A DNA stretch of 64,000 nucleotides, taken from Deltaproteobacteria bacterium. GTDB lineage: Bacteria > Myxococcota_A > Polyangia > Nannocystales > Nannocystaceae. The position numbers and the translations under genes were made by a program. The notes below the pieces were generated by a model. It did not search any database. It was not told the DNA's origin and worked only from the letters and a program-made list of their open reading frames with translations. The DNA lies in NCBI GenBank assembly GCA_016709225.1, contig JADJEE010000012.1:2027501-2091500 (forward strand), read 5' to 3'. The stretch's first letter is position 1. The number at the start of each line of letters is the position of its first letter. Below are positions 1-9,444 of the stretch, piece after piece.

Positions 1-48
1 TGGATCGATGGGCTCGAACCTGCGGGCCCGCCGTGAGGCTGCCCCCGA

Positions 49-72
49 CCCCGGCCAGCTGCCCGGCCGGGG
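49..72. terminator. GC-rich hairpin downstream of the subtilisin gene
   Basis: A perfect 8-bp inverted repeat (CCCCGGCC / GGCCGGGG) with an 8-nt loop lies about 20 bases past the stop of the minus-strand protease. There is no T-run, so it is only a possible terminator. I see nothing else supportable in bases 1-93. Confidence 0.3.
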
Positions 73-93
73 GCTCCCCGAGGGCCGCGCGGC

Positions 94-1998
94 CTAGGAG
101 GCGTCCGGCGACGTGCCGCCGACCCGACCGACGCGACGGGCCAGGGCCCACGCGAGCACGCCGTTGCCGAGCAGCCACGCGCGGTCGACCCACGCGCCAC
201 CGGGGAGTGCCGTCACCAGGGTCGGCAGCACGAAGGCGCCGTGCAGCAGCATCGCGGCGGTGCCGAGGCCGAGCCCCACGAGCGCCGGTCGCAGCGCGCG
301 GACCTTGAGCAACGCGACGCTCGCGGCGAGCGGCAGCGCGGCCGAGAACCACAGCGGCGAGCCAAAGCCGAGCCAACCATCACCGCCGCCGGCGAGCGAC
401 GCGGCCTGGTACGCCATCGGCGTGGTGCCCAGCGCACCGCTCGTCCATGCCACCGCACCGGCGAAGCCGGCCGCGCCGAGCCAACGCGCGCGGCCACGCA
501 GCTGCGCGAGGCCGAGCCCACCGATCGCGGCGATGAAGAGCAGCCCGGTGAAGCCGGCGCGCTCGGGCGCGTAGTCCCGCTGCGCCGACACGGCCGCTTG
601 CGCATCGACGATGCCGGCGCCGAATCGATCGTCCCACTTCACCTTCTTCGGGTGTACCGCGGTCGCCTTCATCACGCGCTCGACCTCGTCGGGATTGGTG
701 ACGCCGCTCGAGACGATGAGCGCCGCGACGCCAGCGGCGTGCGGCGAGGCCATCGAGGTGCCCTGGAACCACAGATAGTCGTTCTCCATCGGGCGACCGA
801 TGCGGATCGTGTTCTGCAGGACGCCGTCGGGCTGACCGTCGCCGTTCTTGTCGGCGCGCGTGTCACCGCCGGGCGCGGCCACGTCGATGTCGCTGCCCCA
901 GTTGCTGTAGTGGGTCAGCTCGCGGCCGTAGTCGGTCGCCGAGACGGCGATCGAGAACTTGTTGGCGGCGGGGTAGCCCACGCGAGAGCGGCGCTCGTTG
1001 CCCGCCGCGCACACCGTGACGACGCCCTTCTTGTGCGCGTACTCGATGGCCTTGGCCAGCACGCGCGAGGGTAGCGGGCCGCCGAGGCTCATGTTGATCA
1101 CGTGGGCGCCGTGATCGGCGGCGTAGCGGATCGCGTTGGCAATGCCCGGCACCGCACCGCGGCCGTCCTTCGACAGCACCTTGAGCGGCATGATCTTCGC
1201 GCCGAAGGCCACACCGGTGACGCCGATGCCGTTGTTGGTGCTCTGCGCGATGGTGCCGGCGACGTGGCTGCCGTGGGCGTGATCATCGAGGCCCTTGGGC
1301 AGGCCATCGATGAAGCTCTCGCCCTCGACGAAGCCGGTGTTGTTCAGATCCGGCAGGCCGCGCACGCCGTCGGCGTCCTTGTACGCGACGCCGGTGTCGA
1401 TGACCGCGACCACCGTGCCCTCGCCGCGGGTCGTCGTCCACGCCTCGGGCGCGTGGATCTGTTCCATGTGCCACTGCAGCTTGAACATCGGGTCGTCGAC
1501 CGGCAGTCGCGTGCCCTTGTTCGCCTCGAGCTCGTCGTCGACCGCGGGCGCGGCGTCGATGTCGTCGAGGCCGTACATGATCTCGGGCTCGAAGCCCTCG
1601 ACGATGCCGTCGGCCAGCGCCTCGGCAAGATCGGGGCGCGTGGCGCCCTCGGCCTCGAGCACGAAGAGGTGCTCGCCCTCGCTGTAGAAGCCGGCCGACT
1701 GCACGCGCACGTCGGGGCGCGCGTCGAGGGCCGCGACCCACGCGGCGATCTCGTCTTCGGAGGCACCCTCGCCCTCCTGCGGGTCCACGAGGTCGAGCAC
1801 GAGGCGCCCGGTGGTGGCCTCGGAGCCCACGCCGAGCTCGGCCGCGAGCGCCGTCACGGACTCGGGCGTGATGTCCTCGGCGGCAAGCCCCGCATCGCTG
1901 CGATCGTGGCTGACGAACAACACGCCGCCGAGCGCGGCGAGGGACATGCCCGCGACGACGGCGCGTGCGCGGCGGTGCAGAGTCGGGAGCTTGGACAT
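94..1998 (-). CDS. S8 subtilisin-like serine protease with C-terminal membrane segments
   Basis: Secreted or membrane-anchored subtilase of 634 residues. An N-terminal hydrophobic segment (about residues 14-30) serves as signal or anchor. A propeptide-like region follows, then the catalytic domain with Asp near 201 (AVIDTGVAYKD), His near 252 (HGSHVAGT) and Ser near 415 (GTSMASPHAAG), so the triad is complete. After about residue 480 come several hydrophobic stretches that should form membrane helices, an unusual tail for a secreted subtilase that suggests a membrane-held protease. The start chosen is ATG at 1998, preceded by AGGGGA; the frame is open 33 codons further upstream, but that part is low-complexity. 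It is monocistronic. A TGCTATTCT extended -10 sits about 85 bases upstream. The protease call is sure; substrate is unknown. Confidence 0.93.
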   Translation of the reverse strand: MSKLPTLHRRARAVVAGMSLAALGGVLFVSHDRSDAGLAAEDITPESVTALAAELGVGSEATTGRLVLDLVDPQEGEGASEDEIAAWVAALDARPDVRVQSAGFYSEGEHLFVLEAEGATRPDLAEALADGIVEGFEPEIMYGLDDIDAAPAVDDELEANKGTRLPVDDPMFKLQWHMEQIHAPEAWTTTRGEGTVVAVIDTGVAYKDADGVRGLPDLNNTGFVEGESFIDGLPKGLDDHAHGSHVAGTIAQSTNNGIGVTGVAFGAKIMPLKVLSKDGRGAVPGIANAIRYAADHGAHVINMSLGGPLPSRVLAKAIEYAHKKGVVTVCAAGNERRSRVGYPAANKFSIAVSATDYGRELTHYSNWGSDIDVAAPGGDTRADKNGDGQPDGVLQNTIRIGRPMENDYLWFQGTSMASPHAAGVAALIVSSGVTNPDEVERVMKATAVHPKKVKWDDRFGAGIVDAQAAVSAQRDYAPERAGFTGLLFIAAIGGLGLAQLRGRARWLGAAGFAGAVAWTSGALGTTPMAYQAASLAGGGDGWLGFGSPLWFSAALPLAASVALLKVRALRPALVGLGLGTAAMLLHGAFVLPTLVTALPGGAWVDRAWLLGNGVLAWALARRVGRVGGTSPDAS

Positions 1999-2081
1999 CG
2001 GTGTTCCCCTGCGAAGCCCCGGCGCGTGCGACAGGGGCGGTCTTGGCGGTCGCGGTGCAGAGTGCGCCGCGATCGCATCCG

Positions 2082-2090
2082 AGAATAGCA
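2082..2090 (-). promoter_or_regulatory. Extended -10 (TGCTATTCT) upstream of the subtilisin gene
   Basis: Read on the minus strand, TGC-TATTCT matches an extended -10 element. The same TGCTA-type element recurs upstream of several genes in the window. No clear -35 is visible. Confidence 0.4.
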
Positions 2091-2242
2091 GGCGCACGGG
2101 TGCGAAGCTGCCAGGGCGCAGGCGTACAGCATCGCGGGGTGCCGCGGTGGGCCGCTGCGGGCGCGATCGGCGGCCCTACGACGACGATCCCGAGACGAGC
2201 GCGCAGATCCCCGCTTCGCGAAGGACTCGCCGCGACGGCACC

Positions 2243-3019
2243 ATGCATCGACGTCGATTCGTGATGGGTGTGCATGGGCCGAGCCGGTGCGAAACTGCGA
2301 CGCGCACGTCGTCGTCGCGCCATCGCGCCGCGCGATGCTCCCGTCGCGTGTCTTCGACTGTGCCAGCGTCCCTCGTCGTCCTCGCAGGTCTTGCGGGCCT
2401 CGTCGTCGTGGCGAGCGCGTGCGAGGTGGTCGGCTCGATCGGCGGCGTCGACGACCTCGCCGCTGGCGGCAGCGACTCGGCCACCTCGACGGGTGGCACC
2501 GAGAAGCGACCCGACGGGCCGGAGCGCCCCCGCGACACCGACGACGACCTCGCGACCTCGAGCGCGGGCGCCGGCATGCCGACCGACGCATCGAGCAGCT
2601 CGGACGGGGCCGACACGCCGTACAAGCTCGACGTCGGCACTGGCAACGGTACCGGCAACGACACCGATACGGATACCGTCGGCACCTTGGACGCGGTGTG
2701 CTGCAGCGCCAGCATCGAGCCCGGCTGCGCGCAGGACTCCGAGCTCGAGGCCTGCGTCTGCGGCTTCGATGCCTACTGCTGCGAGACCGCCTGGGACGAC
2801 ACCTGCGTGGGCATCGCAACGTGGGGCGAGTGTGGCGGCGGCTGCAGCGGCCCCGAGATCCCGCCGACCGACTGCTGTCTCGCCTCCGAGCGCGCCGGCT
2901 GCATCGACGCCCAGGTATCGGCCTGCGTCTGCGACCACGACCCCTACTGCTGCGACGTCGCCTGGGACGACGTCTGCGTCGGCGACGTCGCGCTGCACGA
3001 GTGCGGCCTCTGCCCGTGA
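2243..3019 (+). CDS. Lipoprotein with tandem Cys-rich repeats
   Basis: A 258-residue protein. A hydrophobic stretch ends in VVVASAC, a lipobox-like site, so the mature protein should be lipid-anchored. A Ser/Thr/Asp/Gly-rich spacer follows (about residues 55-150). The C-terminal 105 residues hold two copies of a module of about 50 residues with the pattern CC-x3-E-x2-GC, then CVC-x2-D-x-YCC-x3-WDD-x-CV. Regular Cys spacing suggests disulfide-bonded extracellular domains. Function is unknown. The start is uncertain: ATG 2243 is the longest reasonable, ATG 2264 and a later GTG give a more typical signal length. It is followed by tRNA-Arg on the same strand. Confidence 0.75.
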   Translation: MHRRRFVMGVHGPSRCETATRTSSSRHRAARCSRRVSSTVPASLVVLAGLAGLVVVASACEVVGSIGGVDDLAAGGSDSATSTGGTEKRPDGPERPRDTDDDLATSSAGAGMPTDASSSSDGADTPYKLDVGTGNGTGNDTDTDTVGTLDAVCCSASIEPGCAQDSELEACVCGFDAYCCETAWDDTCVGIATWGECGGGCSGPEIPPTDCCLASERAGCIDAQVSACVCDHDPYCCDVAWDDVCVGDVALHECGLCP

Positions 3020-3045
3020 CGCGTCGCCCCCGCGCGCCCGCGCGG

Positions 3046-3074
3046 TTGCTGCCGTCGCGGGTCGCTGATAGGCT
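3046..3074 (+). promoter_or_regulatory. Promoter of tRNA-Arg
   Basis: TTGCTG (3046-3051), a 17-base spacer and TAGGCT (3069-3074) form a good sigma-70-type promoter. The predicted start lies a few bases before the mature tRNA 5' end at 3087. Confidence 0.6.
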
Positions 3075-3086
3075 CCCGCCCACAAC

Positions 3087-3160
3087 GCGCTCGTAGCTCA
3101 GCTGGATAGAGCATCAGGCTTCGAACCTGAGGGCCGGGAGTTCGAATCTCTCCGGGCGCA
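3087..3160 (+). tRNA. tRNA-Arg (anticodon UCG)
   Basis: A 74-base cloverleaf: 7-bp acceptor stem (GCGCTCG / CGGGCGC, one G-U), D stem GCTC/GAGC, anticodon stem TCAGG/CCTGA with loop CTTCGAA (anticodon TCG), and T arm with loop TTCGAAT. The discriminator base is A. The CCA end is not encoded. It reads the Arg codon CGA. Confidence 0.95.
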
Positions 3161-3232
3161 CTGGGTGGGCGACGCAGCTTCGTAGCCCCGGTCGTGACGT
3201 CGTACGGGAGCGTCGAGCGGGACGCGGGGCGG

Positions 3233-4804
3233 ATGGCTTCCGTCCTGATGCGGTGCGGCGACGACACGACACACCGCGCGGCGGTCCGTGCGAACCTGGC
3301 GTGCGTGCGCCCTGCTCTGCCGCTGTTCGCGTGCGTCGTCGCCCTCGCTTGCGGTCGCGTAGCGCCGGACGCGAGCCCGTCGCCGGGCGCGTCCGGCGAC
3401 CCGGTGACGCCACCGACCGATGCATCGCCCACGCCCGCGACGCCCGTCGACGCGGCGAGCACCGCGGCGGCGCCCCCCGCTGCACCGCACGCGGACGCGC
3501 CGCGGCCGGAGGTGACGCCTGCCGACGCGCCTGCGGGCGAGGTCGCGGCGAGCGCAGCGATCGCGGGCGCGTTGCGTTCGCCGCTGCCACCCGGTCCGAT
3601 CGCTGCGTTCGCGATCGTGGGGCCCGATCAGACAATCGTCGCGCCCATCGATCCTGCGATCGCGCCGCTGCGCGTCACCGGCATCTGGGTGCTCGACGAC
3701 GCGACGGCAACTCCGAAGGTGTCGTTCCACGCGGGCGTCGGCGCGGCGATCCCAACCTGCGCCTGCGATCGCAATGACGCGTGTGGCGAAGCGGTGAGCG
3801 ATGCCGTGGGCGAGGGCCCGATCTGCAGCTGCCGCGCGCCGGGCCCGGTCGACGACGGCGTCGACGAGGGTGGCGAGTGCGAGTTCATGGACCCTCGTCC
3901 GGCAGCGCTCGTCGGCGGCGTGCTGTACATGCAGGTCGACACGCACAACACGTGCGAAGGCATGAACCTCTACGGCGAAGACTGGTACCCGCTGACGATG
4001 GTCGCGTCACCGACCAAGCACAGCGGCAAGGGGCTGAAGCCGCGCGGCTGCGACCCCGGCGTCGCGACCGGCGTGGACGTGCTCGCGCCACGACCCGATC
4101 CACCGCCCTGCGGCCCGCGGGAGACCGATGGCGGCTGCGACGTCTGCGACGCGATGAGCCCCAATCTCGAGGTCTTCGCGATCCAGCGCGGCGAGCTCGT
4201 GCACCTCGAGGAAGACGCGGACACCGTCGGTGGCGGCGTGCGGCGCTGGTCGTCGCGCGCGCTCACACCGAAGACTTGCCCGAGCACCGCGGACACCTGC
4301 GGCAGCACCACGGCGTTTCCGCAGGTCGAGCGCGCCGACGGCTGGTGGGTCGCGAACGACGGCGCCCATGCACTCACGCAGCAGCGCGACGGTGCGCTCG
4401 CCATCGTCAGCGCCAGCGGCACCATACCCGTGGGCAAACACGACGATGACATCCTGGGCGTGCGCTACCACGCCGATGCGCGAGCGCTCATCACCACCAT
4501 GGCCACGCGAGCGCCCAGCGGCACGACCACGTGCGAGGTGGGTGATGCCCCGGTCTCGTGGGGCACGCAGTGCGTCGAGCACATGCGTGCGGGTCGGCTC
4601 GAGGACGCGCGTGCGGCCTGCGAGCACGGGCTCGACGAGACCACGAAGCCCGCCGCGCGTGGGGCCCTGCTGTACAACCTCGGCGTGATCGCGCAGCGCT
4701 CCGGTGACACCGCAGCCGCGCGCAAACACTTCGAGGCCTCGCTCGCCGCCCGCCCCGGCAACGCCGCCGTACGCAAGGCCCTCGCCGCGCTCGGCCCCGG
4801 CTGA
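3233..4804 (+). CDS. Lipoprotein with C-terminal TPR-like segment, function unknown
   Basis: About 523 residues. A signal segment ending LFACVVALAC gives a probable lipidation Cys. It is followed by a Pro/Ala/Asp-rich linker to about residue 110. The central part (residues 120-400) contains many Cys, including CACDRNDACG and CSCRAPG, and is not a family I recognise. The last 75 residues read as one or two TPR helices (MRAGRLEDARAACEHGL, then LYNLGVIAQRSGDTAAARKH). Two starts are possible, ATG 3233 and ATG 3248, with little to separate them. The gene stands alone after the tRNA. Confidence 0.75.
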   Translation: MASVLMRCGDDTTHRAAVRANLACVRPALPLFACVVALACGRVAPDASPSPGASGDPVTPPTDASPTPATPVDAASTAAAPPAAPHADAPRPEVTPADAPAGEVAASAAIAGALRSPLPPGPIAAFAIVGPDQTIVAPIDPAIAPLRVTGIWVLDDATATPKVSFHAGVGAAIPTCACDRNDACGEAVSDAVGEGPICSCRAPGPVDDGVDEGGECEFMDPRPAALVGGVLYMQVDTHNTCEGMNLYGEDWYPLTMVASPTKHSGKGLKPRGCDPGVATGVDVLAPRPDPPPCGPRETDGGCDVCDAMSPNLEVFAIQRGELVHLEEDADTVGGGVRRWSSRALTPKTCPSTADTCGSTTAFPQVERADGWWVANDGAHALTQQRDGALAIVSASGTIPVGKHDDDILGVRYHADARALITTMATRAPSGTTTCEVGDAPVSWGTQCVEHMRAGRLEDARAACEHGLDETTKPAARGALLYNLGVIAQRSGDTAAARKHFEASLAARPGNAAVRKALAALGPG

Positions 4805-5400
4805 GCGCGACGGGTCCGCCGCCTGAAGCACCCCCTCGAGCTCGGCGACCGCGAGCCGGCACGTGGCGCCCGAGGTCCGGCAAGGGCTCGCGGCGTTCAC
4901 CGGGACGAGCCCGGCTCCGATGGTGAACGAACGCGGCGCGCCCGATCGCGCTCGCGCCCGTCGACGACCGCGAGCCCTGCGGACGCGTGATGCAGCGAGC
5001 ACGCGGCGACGTGCAGCGCGGTCGCGGCCGATGCCACGCGATCGCACGAGCTCGCCAGGGCCTCGCTCGCGAGGCGCAGCCGCGGTGTCGCTCCGCTCCC
5101 TGCATCGCCGTCCTGCGATCCACCCACGCGCACGTAGGCCCGCTGGTCGGCCCGGGTGCGGGCCCACTTGCAGGCCGGCCCCGACGCGCAGCCACGACGC
5201 GGACAGCCCCTCCCCGCGGGTGGAGGACGGGCGCCCACGCAGGCGCCCGAATTCGCCGGCCTCGCAGATTGCTCGATCCGATCGGCGCCGGCGCGACACA
5301 GGCAGCTCGAAGAGGCCGCGACGTCCGCGGGAGACCCATGCCACGACTGCTCGAGCGCCTGCGATTGACGCCTGTCCGAAGCGACTCCTACCCTGGAAAG
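4805..5400. other. Non-coding stretch upstream of the kinase gene
   Basis: Frames open across this stretch give only Arg/Pro/Ala-rich translations typical of GC-rich shadow frames, with no recognisable domain. The only signal I see is the promoter-like pair near its right end. Confidence 0.5.
5365..5394 (+). promoter_or_regulatory. Promoter directly before the kinase GTG start
   Basis: TTGACG (5365-5370), an 18-base spacer and TACCCT (5389-5394). The expected transcription start falls at about 5401, on the GTG itself, so the message may be leaderless. This argues against the in-frame ATG at 5338. Confidence 0.5.
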
Positions 5401-8400
5401 GTGGCGGGGTCGGTCGAGCAGGCGGACACGGTCGACGCCGCCGCGATCGAACGCGCACCCGCCCAGCCCGCAACGCCCGGCGACGATCTCGGGCTGGCCC
5501 CCGACACGATCTCGGTCGAGCGGGTGCGCGCCGCCGTTCACCGACGGGTGTTCGGCGAGGTGGTGGAGCCGGTGCGGATCGGTCGCTACACCGTGCTGAA
5601 GCGACTCGGCGCCGGTGGCATGGGCGTGGTCTATGCCGCCTACGACACCGCGCTCGACCGCAAGGTCGCGCTCAAGCTCCTGAACGCCGACACGCTCGAC
5701 CCCGCGCGCGAGGCCTCGCGCCGTGCACGGCTGGTCCGCGAGGCCAAGGCGCTCGCGCGCCTGTCCCATCCCAGCATCGTGCAGGTGTTCGAGGTCGGCA
5801 CCCACGAGGAGCAGCTCTTCATCGCGATGGAGTTCGTCGACGGCGTCACGCTGGGCACGTGGGTGCGTGAACGCAGCCGTGGCTGGCGCGCGATCACGGC
5901 GATGTACGTCGCGGCCGGCCGCGGCCTCGCAGCTGCCCACGCGGCGGGCCTCGTGCACCGCGACGTCAAGCCCGACAACATGCTGGTGGGACACGACGGT
6001 CGCGTCCGCGTGCTCGACTTCGGCCTCGCGGGCGACATGGCATCGCCGTCGGATGGCGACGTCGAGGATGGGAGTGCCCCGCAGCCGGCGCTCGGCCCCG
6101 CAGCGCCGCTCACCAGGACCGGCATGGTGCTCGGCACGCCGGCGTACATGGCTCCGGAGCAGCACCTGGCGCGACGCGCCGACGCCCAGAGCGATCAGTT
6201 CGGCTTCTGCGTCGCGCTGTGGGAGGGGCTGTTCGGCGAGCGGCCGTTCGTGGGCGAGAGCCTCGCGGAGCTCTCGGCCGCGGTGATCCAATCGCGACTG
6301 CACGAGCCCAGCCACGGCGCGCAGGTGCCCCGTGCACTGCGACGTTGTCTGCTGCGCGGGCTCGCGCGAGAGCCCGCACAACGCCACGCGTCGATGGACG
6401 CGTTGCTCGGGCAGCTCGAGAGCATCCTGCGCTCGAACGCCCGTCGCGTCGCGGCCGCCGGCGCGGTCGTGAGCGGGCTGCTGCTGCTGGGCGGCGTGGG
6501 GATGTTCATGCAGCGCGAGCAGACCCACGACGCCCGCGCGGAGGCGTTGAGCAGCGAGGTCGTGGATCAGCGCTCCCGCGCCGACGAGGCCGAGCTGGCG
6601 CTGCGCGCCCGCGAAGAAGCGGTCATCGTCGCCGAGTCGCGGCTGTTGTTGCCCACCGATCCGACACGTGCGTTGGCCTCGCTGCGCCGACTGCCCGAGG
6701 CCGCGGCCGCGTGGTCGGCCCCCAGCGCTCGCATGCTCGCCGCAGAGGCGATCGAGGCCGGTGTCGCCGAGCGGATCGCCGAGCTGCCCCCGACCACGAG
6801 CGCGCGCGTGCTGTCACCCGGCGGCCGCTGGGCCTGGCACACGCAGGACGAAGGCGGCGCGTACGTGCTCATCGAGCTCGCGAGCGGCCGCCGCGTCGTG
6901 CTCGACGCGGGACCCCCCGACGTGTTCCCCGAGCTGACCTTCTCGCGTGACGAGACCCAAGTCGTGACCGCGCAAGCGGGCGCAATCCGGCTGTGGGACC
7001 TCGCGCGCGGCGACGCCCGCGAGCTCGGCAAGCTGGCCGGATTCGCGGGCGCGCGCCGCTTCGCCGACGATGGCTCGCGCGTGACGGTCATCGAACACGG
7101 TGATACGACCGTCGCGATCGTGACGCCGCTGGCGGATGACGTCGCGCCGCTACGTCGCACGCTATCCGAGGTCGAGTGGGCACCGGTGATCAACCGCGAC
7201 GGCACCGAGGTGGTCGGGGGCAACGGCATCGATCGACTGTGGGTGCACGATCTCGTTGGCGATCGCCGACGAACCCTCGCAGGTGCGGTGCGCTCGGGGC
7301 CGCAGCTGTCGCCGGACGGCCGCTGGATCGCAGCGCTCGCGGCGGACGGTCTGGCCGTGTGGCACGACGGCGCCACGACGCCGACGCTGCTCCCGATTCC
7401 CGCGGGACTGCGGGGCGACACGATCGCGTTCGATCCCGCTGGCACCACCGTCGCGCTCGCGAGCGCTGCGGGTCCGATCGTCGCGTGGGATCTCGCGAGC
7501 CGACGCTCGCGGACCATGAACACCGGCGCACGCGCGCAGCGACTGTGGGTCATGGGCAACGGCCGCGTGGTTGGCCTGCGCGAAGACGGCAGCAGCACGC
7601 TGTTCGATCGCACCGGCCACGATCAGCGAACGCTTCGCAGTGAGCCCGGCATCACCGACCTCGCGATCGTCCCCGATCTCGACGGCGCCCCGGCGATCGT
7701 GACGGTCGGTGAGGGCACCGAGGCGCGCTGGTGGCGATGGCCCGACGGCGCCGTGCTCGAGCGCGGCGCCGGCCCTGCCGGTGACGTGGCAATCGACGCG
7801 GACACGACGACACTGCTGTCGAGCGGTGACGACGGTGCGGTGCGTCGCACCGACACCCATGGCAGCGTCGTGATCGTGCAGGGGAGCGCCGGCGTCGCGC
7901 CTTCGCTGGCACTGTCGCGCGACGCAGCGCGGCTGGCCGTCGGCAGCGGTGACGCAATCACCATCCGCAGCCCCGACGGTGTCGAGATCGCACGGCTGGG
8001 CGACCTGCACGGTACCGACGAGCTCCGCTTCCTCGCCGACGACGAGACCGTGGCATGGCGCGGCGTCGACGGTGTGCAGCGGTGGCGGCCGGGTGGCGAC
8101 GCGGTGATGTTGCGCGCGGGCTCGTGGCATGCGAGTGCGGTCAGCCCCGACGGGCGCAGCGTGGTCACACTCGGGAGCGAGCTGGCGCGCTTCGACGAGG
8201 GCGCCCAGGCACCGAGTTGGCGCGTCGACGTCGAGCCTGCCTGGCGTCACGTCATCGTCGACCGCAGCGGCGAGCGCGTGCTGGCAGCCGGGGTCTCACC
8301 GACGATGACGATCTTCGACGCCGTCACCGGCGAGTCGCGGATCATCACCACGGCAGTCGTGGGCCTCGAGGACGTCGCGTTCGGTGCCGACACCGACACG

Positions 8401-8658
8401 TTGTTCGCGGTCGGCCAGCAGGCCTATGTCATCGACGCCCGCGATGGCACCACGCTCGCGTACGCGATTCCCACCGGCACGACCACGCTGGGCGATCGCA
8501 GCGTGGCCGTCGGCGCCGATGGTCGTCACTTCGCCTACGCCGGCGCCGACGGGCTGCTGTGGCGGCGCCACTTCGACGCACCGGTGCCGGCCGCGGCGTT
8601 ACAGGCGTGGGTCGCTGGCGCCGTCGCGTGCACCGATGTCCCTGAGGGCGCGCGATGA
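5401..8658 (+). CDS. Membrane Ser/Thr protein kinase with C-terminal beta-propeller
   Basis: About 1085 residues from GTG 5401; an in-frame ATG at 5338 would add 21. The kinase domain (about residues 62-335) has the Gly loop GAGGMGVVY (near 70), the VALKL Lys (near 91), HRDVKPDN (near 186) and DFG, so it should be active. One membrane helix follows (about 352-372), placing the rest outside the cytoplasm. The outer part starts with a short coiled region, then a long WD40-like propeller with repeated LSPDG, VWHDG and LWDL motifs. This architecture suggests sensing by the propeller and signalling by the kinase. The stop overlaps the ATG of an ECF sigma gene (ATGA), so the two are co-translated and the sigma factor is the obvious candidate partner. 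Confidence 0.92.
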   Translation: MAGSVEQADTVDAAAIERAPAQPATPGDDLGLAPDTISVERVRAAVHRRVFGEVVEPVRIGRYTVLKRLGAGGMGVVYAAYDTALDRKVALKLLNADTLDPAREASRRARLVREAKALARLSHPSIVQVFEVGTHEEQLFIAMEFVDGVTLGTWVRERSRGWRAITAMYVAAGRGLAAAHAAGLVHRDVKPDNMLVGHDGRVRVLDFGLAGDMASPSDGDVEDGSAPQPALGPAAPLTRTGMVLGTPAYMAPEQHLARRADAQSDQFGFCVALWEGLFGERPFVGESLAELSAAVIQSRLHEPSHGAQVPRALRRCLLRGLAREPAQRHASMDALLGQLESILRSNARRVAAAGAVVSGLLLLGGVGMFMQREQTHDARAEALSSEVVDQRSRADEAELALRAREEAVIVAESRLLLPTDPTRALASLRRLPEAAAAWSAPSARMLAAEAIEAGVAERIAELPPTTSARVLSPGGRWAWHTQDEGGAYVLIELASGRRVVLDAGPPDVFPELTFSRDETQVVTAQAGAIRLWDLARGDARELGKLAGFAGARRFADDGSRVTVIEHGDTTVAIVTPLADDVAPLRRTLSEVEWAPVINRDGTEVVGGNGIDRLWVHDLVGDRRRTLAGAVRSGPQLSPDGRWIAALAADGLAVWHDGATTPTLLPIPAGLRGDTIAFDPAGTTVALASAAGPIVAWDLASRRSRTMNTGARAQRLWVMGNGRVVGLREDGSSTLFDRTGHDQRTLRSEPGITDLAIVPDLDGAPAIVTVGEGTEARWWRWPDGAVLERGAGPAGDVAIDADTTTLLSSGDDGAVRRTDTHGSVVIVQGSAGVAPSLALSRDAARLAVGSGDAITIRSPDGVEIARLGDLHGTDELRFLADDETVAWRGVDGVQRWRPGGDAVMLRAGSWHASAVSPDGRSVVTLGSELARFDEGAQAPSWRVDVEPAWRHVIVDRSGERVLAAGVSPTMTIFDAVTGESRIITTAVVGLEDVAFGADTDTLFAVGQQAYVIDARDGTTLAYAIPTGTTTLGDRSVAVGADGRHFAYAGADGLLWRRHFDAPVPAAALQAWVAGAVACTDVPEGAR

Positions 8659-9281
8659 GCAGCGACGAAGAGCTCTACGCGGCCTGGACCGCCGGTGATC
8701 GGGCCGCCGGCGGCCGACTCGTCGATCGACACCTGCGCTCGATCGCTCGCTTCTTCGCCAACAAGATCTGGGACGGCGACGACGCCGAGGAGCTGGTCGG
8801 CACCACCTTCGAGCTGTGTGCCCGCACCCTGGGCAGCTTCCGCGGCGAGAGCAGCTTTCGAACCTTCCTGTTCGGCCTCGCCCACAACGTGTTGCGCAAC
8901 CACATCCGCAGGCGCCGGCCCGAGATCGGCGAGATCGATCTCGAGAGCAGTGCGGTGCGTGACCTCGGGCCATCCCCGCGCACCGCCGCGGCGCGCCGAC
9001 GCGAGCAGGCCTTGCTACTGCAGGCGCTGCGCGCGATCCCCCTCGAGCATCAGATCGTGCTCGAGCTGGTCTACTTCGAGGGCCTCTCGCGCACCGAGAT
9101 CGCCGCCGCGCTCGAGCTGCCGGCGGGCACGGTCGCCAGTCGGCTGCGCCGCGCCGATGAGCTCTTGCGGCAGCAGCTGCGACGCCAGGCCCACGACGCC
9201 GCCCACTTCCACGCGACCCACGACGGGCTGGCGCAGTGGGCCGAGCAGCTCCGCGAGCAGCTCGGCCGCGCCGACGGCTGA
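8655..9281 (+). CDS. ECF-type RNA polymerase sigma factor
   Basis: A 208-residue sigma-70-family regulator. Region 2 (about residues 15-85) includes HLRSIARFFANKIWDGDDAEE, then FRTFLFGLAHNVLRNHIRRR, the usual region 2.3-2.4 signature. Region 4 (about 125-180) has the helix-turn-helix LVYFEGLSRTEIAAALELPAGTVASRLRRA. It overlaps the upstream kinase/propeller gene by 4 bases and so should be made in step with it. No anti-sigma gene is adjacent. This fits the known theme of ECF factors controlled by a Ser/Thr kinase rather than an anti-sigma factor; that link is an inference here. Confidence 0.92.
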   Translation: MSSDEELYAAWTAGDRAAGGRLVDRHLRSIARFFANKIWDGDDAEELVGTTFELCARTLGSFRGESSFRTFLFGLAHNVLRNHIRRRRPEIGEIDLESSAVRDLGPSPRTAAARRREQALLLQALRAIPLEHQIVLELVYFEGLSRTEIAAALELPAGTVASRLRRADELLRQQLRRQAHDAAHFHATHDGLAQWAEQLREQLGRADG

Positions 9282-9444
9282 GCAGGGTTTGCCGGCCGGG
9301 CTGCGAGCGGCGCCCGCATGCGCGACGTCGCGCGACGCCGCGGCGGTGGACTCCGCGTCGGGCCGACCAACCTGCGCAACCGCACGCGGCATCGCGGGAA
9401 CCTTTGGCGCGCAGCGAACCACGCCGGCGCGGGGGAACTCGCGG

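Noticed and set aside
1..40. A tRNA T-loop-like TTCGAGC with a trailing CCA on the minus strand
   Set aside because: The flanking T-stem does not pair (two mismatches in five) and no other arms can be drawn.
1102..2088. A 328-codon frame opposite the subtilisin gene
   Set aside because: Shadow of the protease frame; no motifs, and the minus-strand frame has a complete catalytic triad.
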